From CAYXVJ01 sp050309435 (GTDB lineage: Bacteria > Bacillota > Clostridia > Saccharofermentanales > Fastidiosipilaceae), in the NCBI GenBank assembly GCA_050309435.1, contig JBNRMJ010000032.1, positions 1 to 64,000 of the forward strand: a stretch of DNA of 64,000 nt, given 5' to 3'. The translations under genes were made by a program, and so were the position numbers. The notes below the pieces were generated by a model that saw only the letters and a list, made by a program, of their open reading frames with translations, had not been told where the DNA came from and ran no database searches. Below, piece by piece: positions 8,762-16,940 of the stretch. How positions within the stretch are numbered: position 1 is the first letter of the stretch; every line of letters starts with the position of its first letter.

Positions 8762-9345
8762 TATTAGACAGCAGGCAACGGCGACTGCCTCGCCGGCCCA
8801 GCACCAGATCCATCTCCCAATGGCCCTGGTCCGAGCTGGCTTCGGCTTGAGCCGGTCGATCTTCGATGCTGCGTCCTTGGATCTTATGGTACAAGGGCCG
8901 ATTGTGCCGGGGGCCGGGCGCTTCCTGTAAGGACCCAGAATCAGGTCTTGCCAGCTGACGTGGAGAAATAGATTGGCGTACAAGTAGCGGTAGATCGTTT
9001 TGGTACAGAGCGTCACGCTGTCCGCGTCGGCTTCGCTGCGGATGCGCCAAGCGATGACGTCCGGGGATTCCCCCGCACGCACGCAGCGCTCAATGGTCGC
9101 CGCCAACCGATGGTCCTTGCCGATCTTTAAACCGGGCCTCTTGCCGCTCGCTTGATGATCCGCGTCCTGCTGGGCCTTCTCGGCGCTGTACCGCTGGTAA
9201 TACAGCCAGGTTTGTCCATCGTGCTGTTGGACCATCCCGCGTTTGAGCTCCCGTTGAATCGTGCGTTGACTGCAACTCACGATCTCGGTAACTCAGGTGT
9301 TTATATCCGCTGGCTTTTCCCGTACAATGGTCGTGTCCCACAGGC
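8762..9345 (-). pseudogene. IS30-family transposase pseudogene
   Basis: Pieces of one IS30 transposase are spread over different minus-strand frames. They are a start region with SGYKHLSYRDR (about 9305), the helix-turn-helix CSQRTIQRELKRG (about 9240), the middle domain with ERCVRAGESPDVIAWRI and KTIYRYLYANLF, and the first catalytic-Asp motif GHWEMDLVLG (about 8815). About 20 codons are missing between the first two pieces, and a further frameshift separates the middle domain from the DDE motif. The frame is cut at about 8762 where the IS21 end begins, so the other catalytic residues are lost. The element is clearly dead. Its base composition is more GC-rich than the AT-rich cassette to its left. 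Confidence 0.8.
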
Positions 9346-9463
9346 GCTTCCTCCGTGTTCGTTTAGTCACTTAACATTGTAGGGGAATCCGTTCTGGCGG
9401 GACACTTTTTATGTGCCGCTTGGGAGATCTTTTTTTACCCTTCGCGACACTTCATTTTACAAT

Positions 9464-9838
9464 TCACCGTTTTTCCGGAACAATTTCAATCCAGTATCCG
9501 TCCGGGTCTTCGATGAAATAAAGTCCCATGGCATCGTTCTCGAAGCAGATCACGCCCATCTCCTTATGGAGCTTGTACGCGGCCTCGTAATCGTCGACGG
9601 AAAAGCAGATATGCGTTTCGTTTTCGCCCAGTTCGTAAGGCGTATCCGCGTGATCGCGAAGCCAGGTCAGCTCGATGTCGTACAAGCCGGCCTCATCCGT
9701 CATAAAGGTAAGAATAAAGCTGCCGTCGGGCTTTTCGCTGACGCGTCTGACCTTCATGCCCAGCGCCTTCTCGTAAAACTCGACCGACTTCTCGCGGTCT
9801 TGTACATTCAGATTCGTGTGTCTCAGTTTGAAATTCAT
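9464..9838 (-). CDS. glyoxalase I-like VOC protein
   Basis: 124 residues, a single vicinal-oxygen-chelate unit with two beta-alpha-beta-beta-beta modules. Candidate metal ligands sit where glyoxalase I has them: His in LRHTNLNV, Glu in DIELTW, His in ETHICF and Glu in YWIEIVP, with the GlyI-like phrases SVEFYEKALGMKV and DTPYELGENETHI. This supports lactoylglutathione lyase (methylglyoxal detoxification), though in Firmicutes the thiol cofactor need not be glutathione. AGGAG lies about 9 bases before the ATG. It is the first intact gene right of the IS remnants; the next gene upstream on the same strand is 66 bases away. Confidence 0.8.
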   Translation of the reverse strand: MNFKLRHTNLNVQDREKSVEFYEKALGMKVRRVSEKPDGSFILTFMTDEAGLYDIELTWLRDHADTPYELGENETHICFSVDDYEAAYKLHKEMGVICFENDAMGLYFIEDPDGYWIEIVPEKR

Positions 9839-9904
9839 ACTTCTTTCTCCTGTATCCGTACTAACGTTATATTAAGACGCCAAAGCCGGTCATAGCCGTA
9901 ACGT

Positions 9905-10651
9905 CTAGATCTCGAGGGGCATGCCGGGGATCGTCATGGAGACAATATGAGTGCCGTCGTACTGCAATTCGCTTCTTAGCTTGCGGCGCAGTTTTCCGGG
10001 CAGATCTTCTCCCCCGTTTAAATGCATCGGCAAAAGATATCTCGGCAGGAAGTATTCGAGCAGGATCATCACGCCGTTAAATGCCGTCTCTTCCAGACGC
10101 TTGTCGACAGGCACGAAAGCCACGTAGAGCTCGTCTCCGGCCAGAGCGTCTTTTATTAGAGAAAGTTCTTTTCGATAGGCCTGTTCCACGACAGGCGAAT
10201 CCTCGTCCTGCCAGTCCCAGTCGTTCAGATCCCCGGCATGGTAAATCCGGCCGGCAGATGTATCCAGCAGGAAAGACACGCCTTCGTCCGTCGAACCAAA
10301 AGTCTTCACCGAGCGAAGACCGGGGATGTCAAGCAGATCGGCGCCAAGGTCGTCGTAGGCATCGACATAAATCACTCGTCCGCCGAATTCGGACACGGCC
10401 AGATCAACGGAATCAGCCCGGCAGGAACTGTCCAGTATAAAAAGCGAGGGTGAGGTATTGGTAAAGGATAAGATACCGTTGTTCCAGTGATCAAAATGAC
10501 TGTGCGACACGAAGAAAACGGTCGGTTTGCCGCAATTCGTATAAGATGACAAAATTCCGGCAGGGTCGGTAAACAGATCGAATACAGCCACAAAATCGGC
10601 TGTCTCGACAATAAATCCACTGTGATTCAAATAGCTTATTTTAGCTTTCAT
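9905..10651 (-). CDS. MBL-fold metal-dependent hydrolase (UlaG-like)
   Basis: 248 residues from the ATG at 10651, chosen for AGGAG six bases upstream. The metallo-beta-lactamase signature HSHFDHWN is present (around residue 50), with the later metal ligands HAGDLNDWDW (middle) and a C-terminal LPMHLNGG. The early phrase ISYLNHSGFIVET matches the small UlaG/YtnP-like subgroup that acts on phosphorylated or lactone substrates, but the substrate cannot be read from sequence. It is probably cytoplasmic since there is no signal peptide. The gene may be co-transcribed with the VOC gene downstream (66-base gap). Confidence 0.8.
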   Translation of the reverse strand: MKAKISYLNHSGFIVETADFVAVFDLFTDPAGILSSYTNCGKPTVFFVSHSHFDHWNNGILSFTNTSPSLFILDSSCRADSVDLAVSEFGGRVIYVDAYDDLGADLLDIPGLRSVKTFGSTDEGVSFLLDTSAGRIYHAGDLNDWDWQDEDSPVVEQAYRKELSLIKDALAGDELYVAFVPVDKRLEETAFNGVMILLEYFLPRYLLPMHLNGGEDLPGKLRRKLRSELQYDGTHIVSMTIPGMPLEI

Positions 10652-10795
10652 GAGCATCTCCTGTTTCTATCAGGCTTCGTTTTTTACAAAACGGCCGGCA
10701 GACGGTCCTTTCGCAGTACGGGCTTGCCGCGGCTGTGGCTGGATTGTCAAATATAGAACAAAAGCTATTATCTCCAGTGAGCTATTTAGTTAAGA

Positions 10796-10830
10796 ACAAC
10801 TCTTATTAGACCATATCCAATAAGAGTTGT
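10796..10830. repeat. perfect 12-bp inverted repeat
   Basis: ACAACTCTTATT (10796-10807) and its exact complement AATAAGAGTTGT (10819-10830) are separated by 11 bases. It lies in the 241-base gap between ilvE (ends 10893) and the MBL hydrolase (starts 10651), both on the minus strand. No T-run follows on either strand, so a canonical terminator is unlikely; an operator or an RNA hairpin are alternatives. Confidence 0.55.
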
Positions 10831-10892
10831 CAGCTTGATATATTACCTCATTTATAGGGAATCGTCCAGTATGAGTCAGGATTTCTTATGAA

Positions 10893-11969
10893 TTAATCGG
10901 TGACGGAAAACACCCAGCCGAAGGGGTCTTCTTTCCTTCCGTATTGAATGCCCGTGAGCTCCTCATAGATCTCGAGAGCCAGCGGTCCAGAGGCACCATC
11001 GCCGAATAAAATGGTATCCCCGTCGTATAGGATCCGCCCGATCGGCGCGATGACAGCGGCCGTTCCGCTGCCGAAACCTTCCGTGATCGCACCCGACTTC
11101 ACCTTGGCCAGCAAGTCATTGACGTCGATAAGTTGCTCTTTTACTTCGTAGCCGCGATGCATGGCCAGTTCGATCACCGACTGCCTGGTGATACCGGGCA
11201 GAATGCTGCCGTTTAGCTGCGGGGTAATCAGCGCACCTTCGTCGACGAAAAACACGTTCATCGCACCAACTTCTTCGATATAGCGGCGCTCCACACCGTC
11301 GAGCCAGAGAACCTGATCGTAATGTATCGCCTGGGCTTCCTGCTGCGACTTGATCGAAGCCGCATAGTTGCCGCCGGTCTTGGCCGAGCCGATGCCGCCT
11401 CTGACGGCACGTACATAATGATCTTCGATGTAAATCGAAACGGGCTTCAAACCGCCGGAGTAATAGGCCGCCGACGGAGATAATATGATCATGAACTTAT
11501 AGGAATCAGAGGCGCGGACGCCCAGAAACTCGTCGGTTGCGATTATAAAGGGACGGATATAAAGACTTGCTCCTGCTTGTGTCGGAATCCAGTCCTGCTC
11601 CAGGATCAGGAGCTCTTTTAAGCAGTCGAGGACGAAGTCCGGATCAATCTGCGGGATCGCGAGGCGGTCGGCGGAGCGGTTCAGGCGTTCGAAGTTTAAC
11701 TGAGGACGAAAAAGATTGATGCCCCCGTCTTCCCGCTTGTAAGCTTTCATCCCTTCGAAGATCGTCTGACTGTAGTGCAAAACCATGGACGAAGGCCAAA
11801 CAGATAAAGGCGCATAAGCTTCGATCCGGGGATCGTGCCAGCCTTTATCCTTATGGTAATCCATGACAAACATGTGGTCGGTAAAGATGCGACCGAAACC
11901 CAGCGGGGCATCGGGAGCGGGTTTTTCTTTCAGATTCGTACTGCGATATATCGGACAGATCGTAGACAT
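10893..11969 (-). CDS. ilvE: branched-chain amino acid aminotransferase
   Basis: 358 residues from the ATG at 11969 (GGAGG upstream; the ATG at 11981 is too close to it). This is a class IV PLP aminotransferase of the long BCAT-II type. The PLP lysine lies in IGSAKTGGNYA, the RPF (YIRPFI) and EVGAMNVFFV motifs are present, and the C-terminal EGFGSGTAAVIAPIG loop contacts PLP phosphate. It catalyses reversible transamination between Val/Leu/Ile and their 2-keto acids using 2-oxoglutarate. No T-box or other leader element is seen in the short region to the next gene. It reads in the same direction as the EET locus upstream but is separate in function. Confidence 0.93.
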   Translation of the reverse strand: MSTICPIYRSTNLKEKPAPDAPLGFGRIFTDHMFVMDYHKDKGWHDPRIEAYAPLSVWPSSMVLHYSQTIFEGMKAYKREDGGINLFRPQLNFERLNRSADRLAIPQIDPDFVLDCLKELLILEQDWIPTQAGASLYIRPFIIATDEFLGVRASDSYKFMIILSPSAAYYSGGLKPVSIYIEDHYVRAVRGGIGSAKTGGNYAASIKSQQEAQAIHYDQVLWLDGVERRYIEEVGAMNVFFVDEGALITPQLNGSILPGITRQSVIELAMHRGYEVKEQLIDVNDLLAKVKSGAITEGFGSGTAAVIAPIGRILYDGDTILFGDGASGPLALEIYEELTGIQYGRKEDPFGWVFSVTD

Positions 11970-12062
11970 AATATCCTCCACGTCTAATTACTTTGACTTT
12001 CAAACGATTTTAGCACGAGTCCGTCACGGAATAAAGTGCGAGATCACTTTACTTTCTCAGCA

Positions 12063-13148
12063 TTATTCGCTCAAGATAGCTTCCATGCGGGAACTGTAAG
12101 TGACTTCGCCGTCTTTTACCCACATGGCGGCCACGTTGTCCATGCTTTCGATCATGGCCATCCCTTCATCCAGAGGCATGTTGAAGAGCGCCGTCGTCAG
12201 AGAATCCGCCAGCCCCGAATCCGGCGCGATGATGCTGACCGAATCGAAGTTGTAAGCCGGGAACAGGCTGTCGGGATGAATAATGTGGTGGTAGCGCTTC
12301 CCGTCCACCGTATAGAAACGCTCGTATACGCCGGATGTTACAACCGCCATATCCGTCACGTAGACGATATCGATGTACTCTTCTTCTCCCCCGCCCGGAT
12401 CCTGGATGCCGACGCGCCAGACCTGACTCGATCCATCGCGATAACCAGAAGCCCGTACGTTTCCGCCGACACTCAGAAGGAAATTCTTCATACCGGCTTC
12501 GATCGCTTTTTGAGATGCGATTTCGACGGCCAGACCTTTCGCCCCGCTGCCCACATCAAGACTCATCTCGGGATCCGGCAAGTAAATGGTATTAGCTTCA
12601 TGATCGATTTCGACTTTCGCGATATCCGTGTGTTTATTGGCCTCTTCGAGTTCGGCAAGCTCGGGCAGATCCGCGTCTTCCGGATGATTGATGCCGTAAT
12701 CGCGATAGTCGTGCCAGATCTCGAGTACCGGACCGAAAGCCATATTGACCCGACCTTTGGTTCGCTTGTTGGCGCTGATCGCCTGATCCATCAGACGAAT
12801 CACATCCGGATCGACCTCGACGGGCTGTATGCCTGCGTTGTCGTTGACGGTCTTCAGATTGTTGATTCCGTCATAGTTCTTAAAAGTATCAAAGAGCTTA
12901 TGCAAGCGCTCAAGTTCGCTTCGAACCAGATCGGAATACTCCTTAAACTCCTCTTCGCTCCCCGCCAGTCCCACCAGGGTGGTCACCGTATCGAAGACGC
13001 CGAGAAAACGGGAGTTATAGCGATGCCAGCCGTCGGGCAGGGTCGTTTGCGAGTTGCCCGAAGCCGTTCCCTGACAAGCCGTCAGATTCACGAGTAAAAG
13101 CATCAAGGCCATCAATGACGCCAGTGTTTTTTTAATTGATCGTTTCAA
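12063..13148 (-). CDS. apbE: FAD:protein FMN transferase, secreted lipoprotein
   Basis: 361 residues from a TTG start at 13148 (GGAAGGA upstream). A lipoprotein signal ends LVNLTAC (Cys25), placing the enzyme on the outer membrane face. ApbE landmarks are present: GVFDTVTTLVG near the start, DVGSGAKGLAVE (FAD-binding), LLSVGGNVRASG, and the metal/FAD motif region YHHIIHPDSLFPA followed by ADSLTTALFNM. ApbE uses FAD to attach FMN to threonine in exported flavoproteins. Here the evident client is the lipoprotein encoded just upstream (13319-14392), matching FmnB of the Listeria EET system. A hairpin terminator lies between the two genes, and a TATAAT at 13204-13209 (complement) may be its own -10 element. 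Confidence 0.92.
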   Translation of the reverse strand: MKRSIKKTLASLMALMLLLVNLTACQGTASGNSQTTLPDGWHRYNSRFLGVFDTVTTLVGLAGSEEEFKEYSDLVRSELERLHKLFDTFKNYDGINNLKTVNDNAGIQPVEVDPDVIRLMDQAISANKRTKGRVNMAFGPVLEIWHDYRDYGINHPEDADLPELAELEEANKHTDIAKVEIDHEANTIYLPDPEMSLDVGSGAKGLAVEIASQKAIEAGMKNFLLSVGGNVRASGYRDGSSQVWRVGIQDPGGGEEEYIDIVYVTDMAVVTSGVYERFYTVDGKRYHHIIHPDSLFPAYNFDSVSIIAPDSGLADSLTTALFNMPLDEGMAMIESMDNVAAMWVKDGEVTYSSRMEAILSE

Positions 13149-13256
13149 AATAAGTCCTTCCCGCGGGGCCAGGAAAATATCCCCGAGCTAAACGAATACT
13201 CATATTATAACTTCCGGCCGAAACTTTCGCAGAGTTTTTCGCCGGCTGTCAGGCAG

Positions 13257-13291
13257 AAAAAAGAGGCAAGTCATAAAACTTACCTCTTTCT
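13257..13291 (-). terminator. rho-independent terminator between pplA and apbE
   Basis: Read on the minus strand, AAGAGGTAAGT pairs with ACTTGCCTCTT around TTTATG and is followed by TTTTCTG. It lies 28 bases after the pplA stop and ~110 bases before apbE. It would set a high lipoprotein-to-ApbE ratio or separate the two transcripts. Confidence 0.75.
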
Positions 13292-13318
13292 TGACTGATT
13301 CGTTTTGACGACTATGTC

Positions 13319-14392
13319 TTAGTTGGCCAAAGCCTTCGCGACAACAGACATCATTTCGTTGACGTGAACCGTGACACCGCTCAGCAGATCGGCATCGGTT
13401 ACGTGACCGCTGTCGTCCAGCTCGATACCGGCGACTTCGGCGGCGTTCTTACCAATGAGGGCATCGGCGAAGAAGGCAGCCTGCTCGTTCCACTCTTTAC
13501 CGATCTTGGAGCTACCCTTCATGCCGTACTTATCGCCGAGGACGTTCTTGCTGTCCTGTACGGCAGCCAGATCGCTGGTGATCTTACCGGTAGCGTCGAA
13601 GGTGACGTTCCCCTGGGAAGCATCGAGGATAGCGGATGTGATCTTCTCGTCGGCATCGACGGAAACGGCGGCGTAGAAGCTGTAAGCTTCGATCTTACCG
13701 GCGTCGGGTGTTCTCTCGTTACCGCCTACATCGAAGGAACCGGAAATGCTGGTTTCAACACCGAGCTTGATGACATCGCCTGTCTTGGCGCCAAGTTCCT
13801 TGGCGTTCTTCATGGCCAGGCTGATGGCTTCGATGTAACCGGAAGCTGTGATGGTGACGCTGGATGTGGCATCGACGAGCTTGCCTTCGGACATTTCGAG
13901 ACCGGCAATTTCGTCGGCGGTCATACCGGTGACGAGTTCTTCGAGAGCATCAATCTGCTCGAACCACTCTTTACCAATACCGGATTTACCCTTCATGCCG
14001 TACTCGTCGCCGAGTTCTCTCTTGGTCTTGTATTCGGTGTCGAGTGCTGTTGTAACTTTACCTGTAGTGTCAAAGTTAGCCTTCGTCTGAGCGGCATCGA
14101 TGGCGATGTCGACGAGCTTGCCGTCGGCGTCAACCAAAACGGCGGCAACTGTCGAATCGATCTGAGCCAGACCGTCTTCTTCCTTGGAAGAACCGGTTTT
14201 GGTCACAATGGCCAAACCTGTCTTCAGAGCACCTTCGGAATCGCCGCCCGTTGTCGAACCGGCTGTAGTACCTTCTGTGGTACCTGCTGTTGTGCTAGTT
14301 GTGCTGCTGTTTGTTGTACCGCCGCAAGCAGCCAGTGAAGCTACGATAACAGCAGACAAAGCAAAAGCCAGAACTTTCTTCATCTTACGCAT
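13319..14392 (-). CDS. pplA: PplA-like lipoprotein with two FMN-attachment motifs
   Basis: 357 residues from the ATG at 14392 (GGGAGG seven bases upstream). The lipobox LAAC (Cys23) is followed by a Ser/Thr/Gly-rich linker (residues 24-55) that would tether it through the wall. Two homologous ~140-residue FMN-binding-type domains follow. Each contains GD(E/K)YGMKG and IGKEW, and ends in an ApbE target motif: D174-ATSSV-T180 and D335-LLSGV-T341, matching D-x-x-[ST]-[GS]-[AV]-T. By analogy with Listeria PplA, the two threonines would carry covalent FMN and pass electrons to extracellular acceptors. The gene sits inside the EET locus beside apbE and eetB. It has its own 250-base upstream gap, so it may have its own promoter. 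Confidence 0.88.
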   Translation of the reverse strand: MRKMKKVLAFALSAVIVASLAACGGTTNSSTTSTTAGTTEGTTAGSTTGGDSEGALKTGLAIVTKTGSSKEEDGLAQIDSTVAAVLVDADGKLVDIAIDAAQTKANFDTTGKVTTALDTEYKTKRELGDEYGMKGKSGIGKEWFEQIDALEELVTGMTADEIAGLEMSEGKLVDATSSVTITASGYIEAISLAMKNAKELGAKTGDVIKLGVETSISGSFDVGGNERTPDAGKIEAYSFYAAVSVDADEKITSAILDASQGNVTFDATGKITSDLAAVQDSKNVLGDKYGMKGSSKIGKEWNEQAAFFADALIGKNAAEVAGIELDDSGHVTDADLLSGVTVHVNEMMSVVAKALAN

Positions 14393-14643
14393 TTGTTTTC
14401 CTCCCATGTGTAGAATAATGACTGAACATATGTAGTGCATACCGTTCAATTTAATTATTCACATTCTTTCAAGCCTTAGCTTGGAACTGCTTCAGTTTAC
14501 CGCAGGCTGTAGTCTTTGTCTATGAACAAGGGCGTAAAAGATTAAATCGTACCTTATCGACTTATTGGGCGAAGATAACAATTTCATTCACTTTTTATAG
14601 ACTTTTAAACCAGTTATTTTGTTCAATCGATCTTTTTGATCAA

Positions 14644-15408
14644 TTAATCACATTTTTCGTCTTGAATGGCCGTAAGCGCTTGAGCGTCTTTGATTCGTCT
14701 GGCCGCATCTCCCGCCGTGTCGTTTTTCCTCGTTTCGTCAAGCTTAACAAACGACTCTTTTTTTATTGATTCTCCCTTAGCGGTTCCCTCCCCCGGCAGA
14801 GGCGGATCCGCCGGACTGGTACGGATCTTCATATTGCTTCCGGGCATGCGCTTCAGAGCCGGAATCAGCATCTTTAAAAGAGTCGCCGACAAAATGCCGG
14901 TACCGATACCCGTTACCATCAGATATGGCATAATCCAGGCGATCGAACGCACATTGTAATAAATCAACAAGACGGAGAACTGTCCGATATTGTGAAAAAT
15001 CGCTCCGCAGACACTGAGGATCAAGAATGAAATGCGGTGCTTGAAGAGGTGACTGAGGACCAGCATAACGGCCACGGACAAGAGTCCTCCGCCGAGACTA
15101 AGGCTTGCCGAGAGGAAGCCCCTTTGCATTAAGACGAAAGAAGACTTCAAGACAGCCAGGATAAAGGCCGACGGCGCGTTCAGGAAAAAGAGCGAATACA
15201 TGACCGCGATATTGGACAAACCAAACTTCAAAGGGACGGGTGCGGGAATCGGAGGCAGGAAACCTTCGACCCAGGAAAGGACCAGCGCGAGCGCGAAAAG
15301 CATGGCCAAAAGAACCAGCTTACGCAGTTCCGTGCGCTGCTCCATGCGGGTTTTGGGCGTCTTTTTTTCTTTGTTGATAGAGCCGAGGCTCGTCTTCTTA
15401 ATTGACAA
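14644..15408 (-). CDS. eetB: EetB-like membrane protein (Gx / ECF S-component type)
   Basis: About 254 residues. TTG at 15408 is chosen because AGGAGG lies six bases upstream; the TTG at 15414 abuts the SD. There are five to six TM segments between about residues 28 and 190, with the Gx-transporter phrases FLPPIPAPVPLKFGLSNIAVM (quoted in part) and FHNIGQFSVLLIYYN. The family is often annotated heptaprenyl diphosphate synthase component I but is related to ECF-transporter S components. In Listeria EetB is needed for electron flow from quinone to surface flavin. The C-terminal ~60 residues are a hydrophilic, Pro/Lys/Asp-rich cytoplasmic tail. It overlaps the eetA stop, so the pair is translationally coupled. 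Confidence 0.85.
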   Translation of the reverse strand: MSIKKTSLGSINKEKKTPKTRMEQRTELRKLVLLAMLFALALVLSWVEGFLPPIPAPVPLKFGLSNIAVMYSLFFLNAPSAFILAVLKSSFVLMQRGFLSASLSLGGGLLSVAVMLVLSHLFKHRISFLILSVCGAIFHNIGQFSVLLIYYNVRSIAWIMPYLMVTGIGTGILSATLLKMLIPALKRMPGSNMKIRTSPADPPLPGEGTAKGESIKKESFVKLDETRKNDTAGDAARRIKDAQALTAIQDEKCD

Positions 15409-15862
15409 TGTCAACCTCCTCGTTGATGTGACCGTTGTCTGCCTGAATACTGATCAGAAAACCGTTGGGCACGCAGGCAATAAAAGAACCTGCCCGGTGG
15501 ATCTCGCCGCTGTCGACGCAGATCTGATCGGGACAGTCGGATTCTATGATGCGAATGGAGCCGTCTTTACTCACTTTAAACACGACATCGGGATCTTCCG
15601 GATAGGAAAAGGTTCGCTCCATGGCCCCTGTCAAGGCAATCGTTTCGAGCTCCCGGTCGAAATACGTAATGCGGGCGTAGAGCTTCTCTCCTCGCCCCTG
15701 TACCAGCGAAAAGATCCAAAAAGCCAAAGCGATGACGAGAATGCCGAGGATAATAAAGAGATCCTGTTTTTTCGCCAGCTTATAGCGCTTTTTTTCCAGA
15801 GCTTCCCGTTCTTCGAAAGTATCCGGAAGGTCTTCTTGTGATGAATTGAAATAGTCAGACAT
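15398..15862 (-). CDS. eetA: EetA-like NusG domain II membrane-anchored protein
   Basis: 154 residues: a ~30-residue cytoplasmic N-terminus, one TM segment (about residues 33-52, LFIILGILVIALAFWIF), then an extracytoplasmic NusG-domain-II. Its fingerprint SDCPDQICVDSGEI is followed by GSFIACVPNGFLISIQ; the two-cysteine loop and the third cysteine are typical of the family. This is not transcription factor NusG. Together with EetB it is thought to move electrons across or out of the membrane in flavin-based EET. GAGG lies just before the ATG, and the gene overlaps eetB by 11 bases at its 3' end. Confidence 0.87.
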   Translation of the reverse strand: MSDYFNSSQEDLPDTFEEREALEKKRYKLAKKQDLFIILGILVIALAFWIFSLVQGRGEKLYARITYFDRELETIALTGAMERTFSYPEDPDVVFKVSKDGSIRIIESDCPDQICVDSGEIHRAGSFIACVPNGFLISIQADNGHINEEVDIVN

Positions 15863-15906
15863 CTTGTCCTCGATTCAAGAGATATCGGCGCCGTGTAGGT
15901 TAGGCT

Positions 15907-16848
15907 TTATGCGAACAGAGCCGATAAACAAAGAGTGAGCGTTAAGCTCAGCATGATCAATGCCAGATTCTTCAGCGATAAGATGAAGGTTTCGGCTTTC
16001 TCCTGCTTCTCTTTAAAGGTCATAATATTTTGATGCACGGGCACGATCGTCGGCAGCATCAGCAGCTGCCACCAGCTGAAGACTCTCAGGACAACGAGCG
16101 CCGCCACGGCAATATATGCAGAATAATACAGCCATTGATACAGCGTCAAGCTCTTTTGACGTCCTATATAATGGGGCAGCGTGTAGCGACCGATGGCTTC
16201 GTCTTTTGTAAGATCGCAGGTATTGTTGGCCAGCATGACGTTGGCGATCAGCAGCGTGGGTATCCAGCCAAAAAGGGCAAAGGCCACCAGCCAGGGCCAT
16301 TCGAGATGAAGGGAGATGAAATCTCCTTCGAGACCCGTCAGCATAAATCTGCCGGCCGGTACGTTAATCAGGGCATAAACCAGCATGTTCAGATAACCCT
16401 GGACGCCGCCGGAGAGAATTTCGCCAAGCGGAGTCGCCGCGATGGGCAGCGGTCCGGTCGTATAAAGAGCTCCGACAAGGAAGCTTATGGCACCGACGAA
16501 TAAAATTAAAACGTTTTGAGTCAAACTAACCAGTAGAATACCAAGCAGCACGGCGACGGTAAAAAGCGAGAAAATGATGATCCTGCCGGTCTTGGGTTTG
16601 ACCGTCAGCTTTTCGCCTTCTTTTTTATAACCCATATAGTTATTGACGGACGTGGTTCCGAGGTCAACGATCAAGGTCGCCGCGATATAAATCAGGGTTT
16701 CAAGCCAGCTGATCTTCCAGCCCATATGCCAGCTAAAACTCAGGCAAAGGATAAATACCATCGAGGTCGTGGTCTTGGTTTTCACTTCGACAAACTTCAT
16801 CCATCCCTGATCGGCGCGCGAGACTTGCGGTATTGTGTTATCTTTCAT
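15907..16848 (-). CDS. dmkA: UbiA-family prenyltransferase for demethylmenaquinone (DmkA-like)
   Basis: 313 residues with eight to nine TM segments, GGAGG before the ATG. It resembles 1,4-dihydroxy-2-naphthoate polyprenyltransferase, which joins a polyprenyl chain to DHNA to make demethylmenaquinone. The second Asp motif is intact (NNTCDLTKDEAIGRYTLP, D-x3-D). The first motif reads VNNYMGYKKEGE, with Gly where a catalytic Asp of N-x-x-x-D is usual. That could mean altered chemistry or just family variation. It lies 44 bases from eetA and 92 bases from the polyprenyl synthase gene, fitting an EET-dedicated quinone pathway. No men genes for DHNA are in the window. Confidence 0.82.
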   Translation of the reverse strand: MKDNTIPQVSRADQGWMKFVEVKTKTTTSMVFILCLSFSWHMGWKISWLETLIYIAATLIVDLGTTSVNNYMGYKKEGEKLTVKPKTGRIIIFSLFTVAVLLGILLVSLTQNVLILFVGAISFLVGALYTTGPLPIAATPLGEILSGGVQGYLNMLVYALINVPAGRFMLTGLEGDFISLHLEWPWLVAFALFGWIPTLLIANVMLANNTCDLTKDEAIGRYTLPHYIGRQKSLTLYQWLYYSAYIAVAALVVLRVFSWWQLLMLPTIVPVHQNIMTFKEKQEKAETFILSLKNLALIMLSLTLTLCLSALFA

Positions 16849-16940
16849 AGTTCCTCCAAATATTTCGCGTAAAAAACCTCTTGAACTGAAACAGCCAAGA
16901 GGATTTTAAACGTTTATCAGTTACAGGTATGTCTCTTCGG

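Noticed and set aside
12036..13097. 353-codon plus-strand frame
   Set aside because: Antisense of apbE, which has clear motifs, a lipobox and an SD on the other strand.
13364..14338. Long plus-strand frame of 324 codons
   Set aside because: It is the antisense shadow of the pplA gene; no SD, and the protein is a cysteine- and glycine-rich string typical of reverse reading of a Thr/Ala/Ser-rich gene.
14644..15408. Heptaprenyl diphosphate synthase component I
   Set aside because: Family name used in databases, but the protein is a multi-pass membrane protein and sits beside EetA; an EetB role fits better.
15398..15862. Transcription factor NusG
   Set aside because: Only NusG domain II with its cysteine motif is present, attached to a membrane anchor; no NGN or KOW domain.
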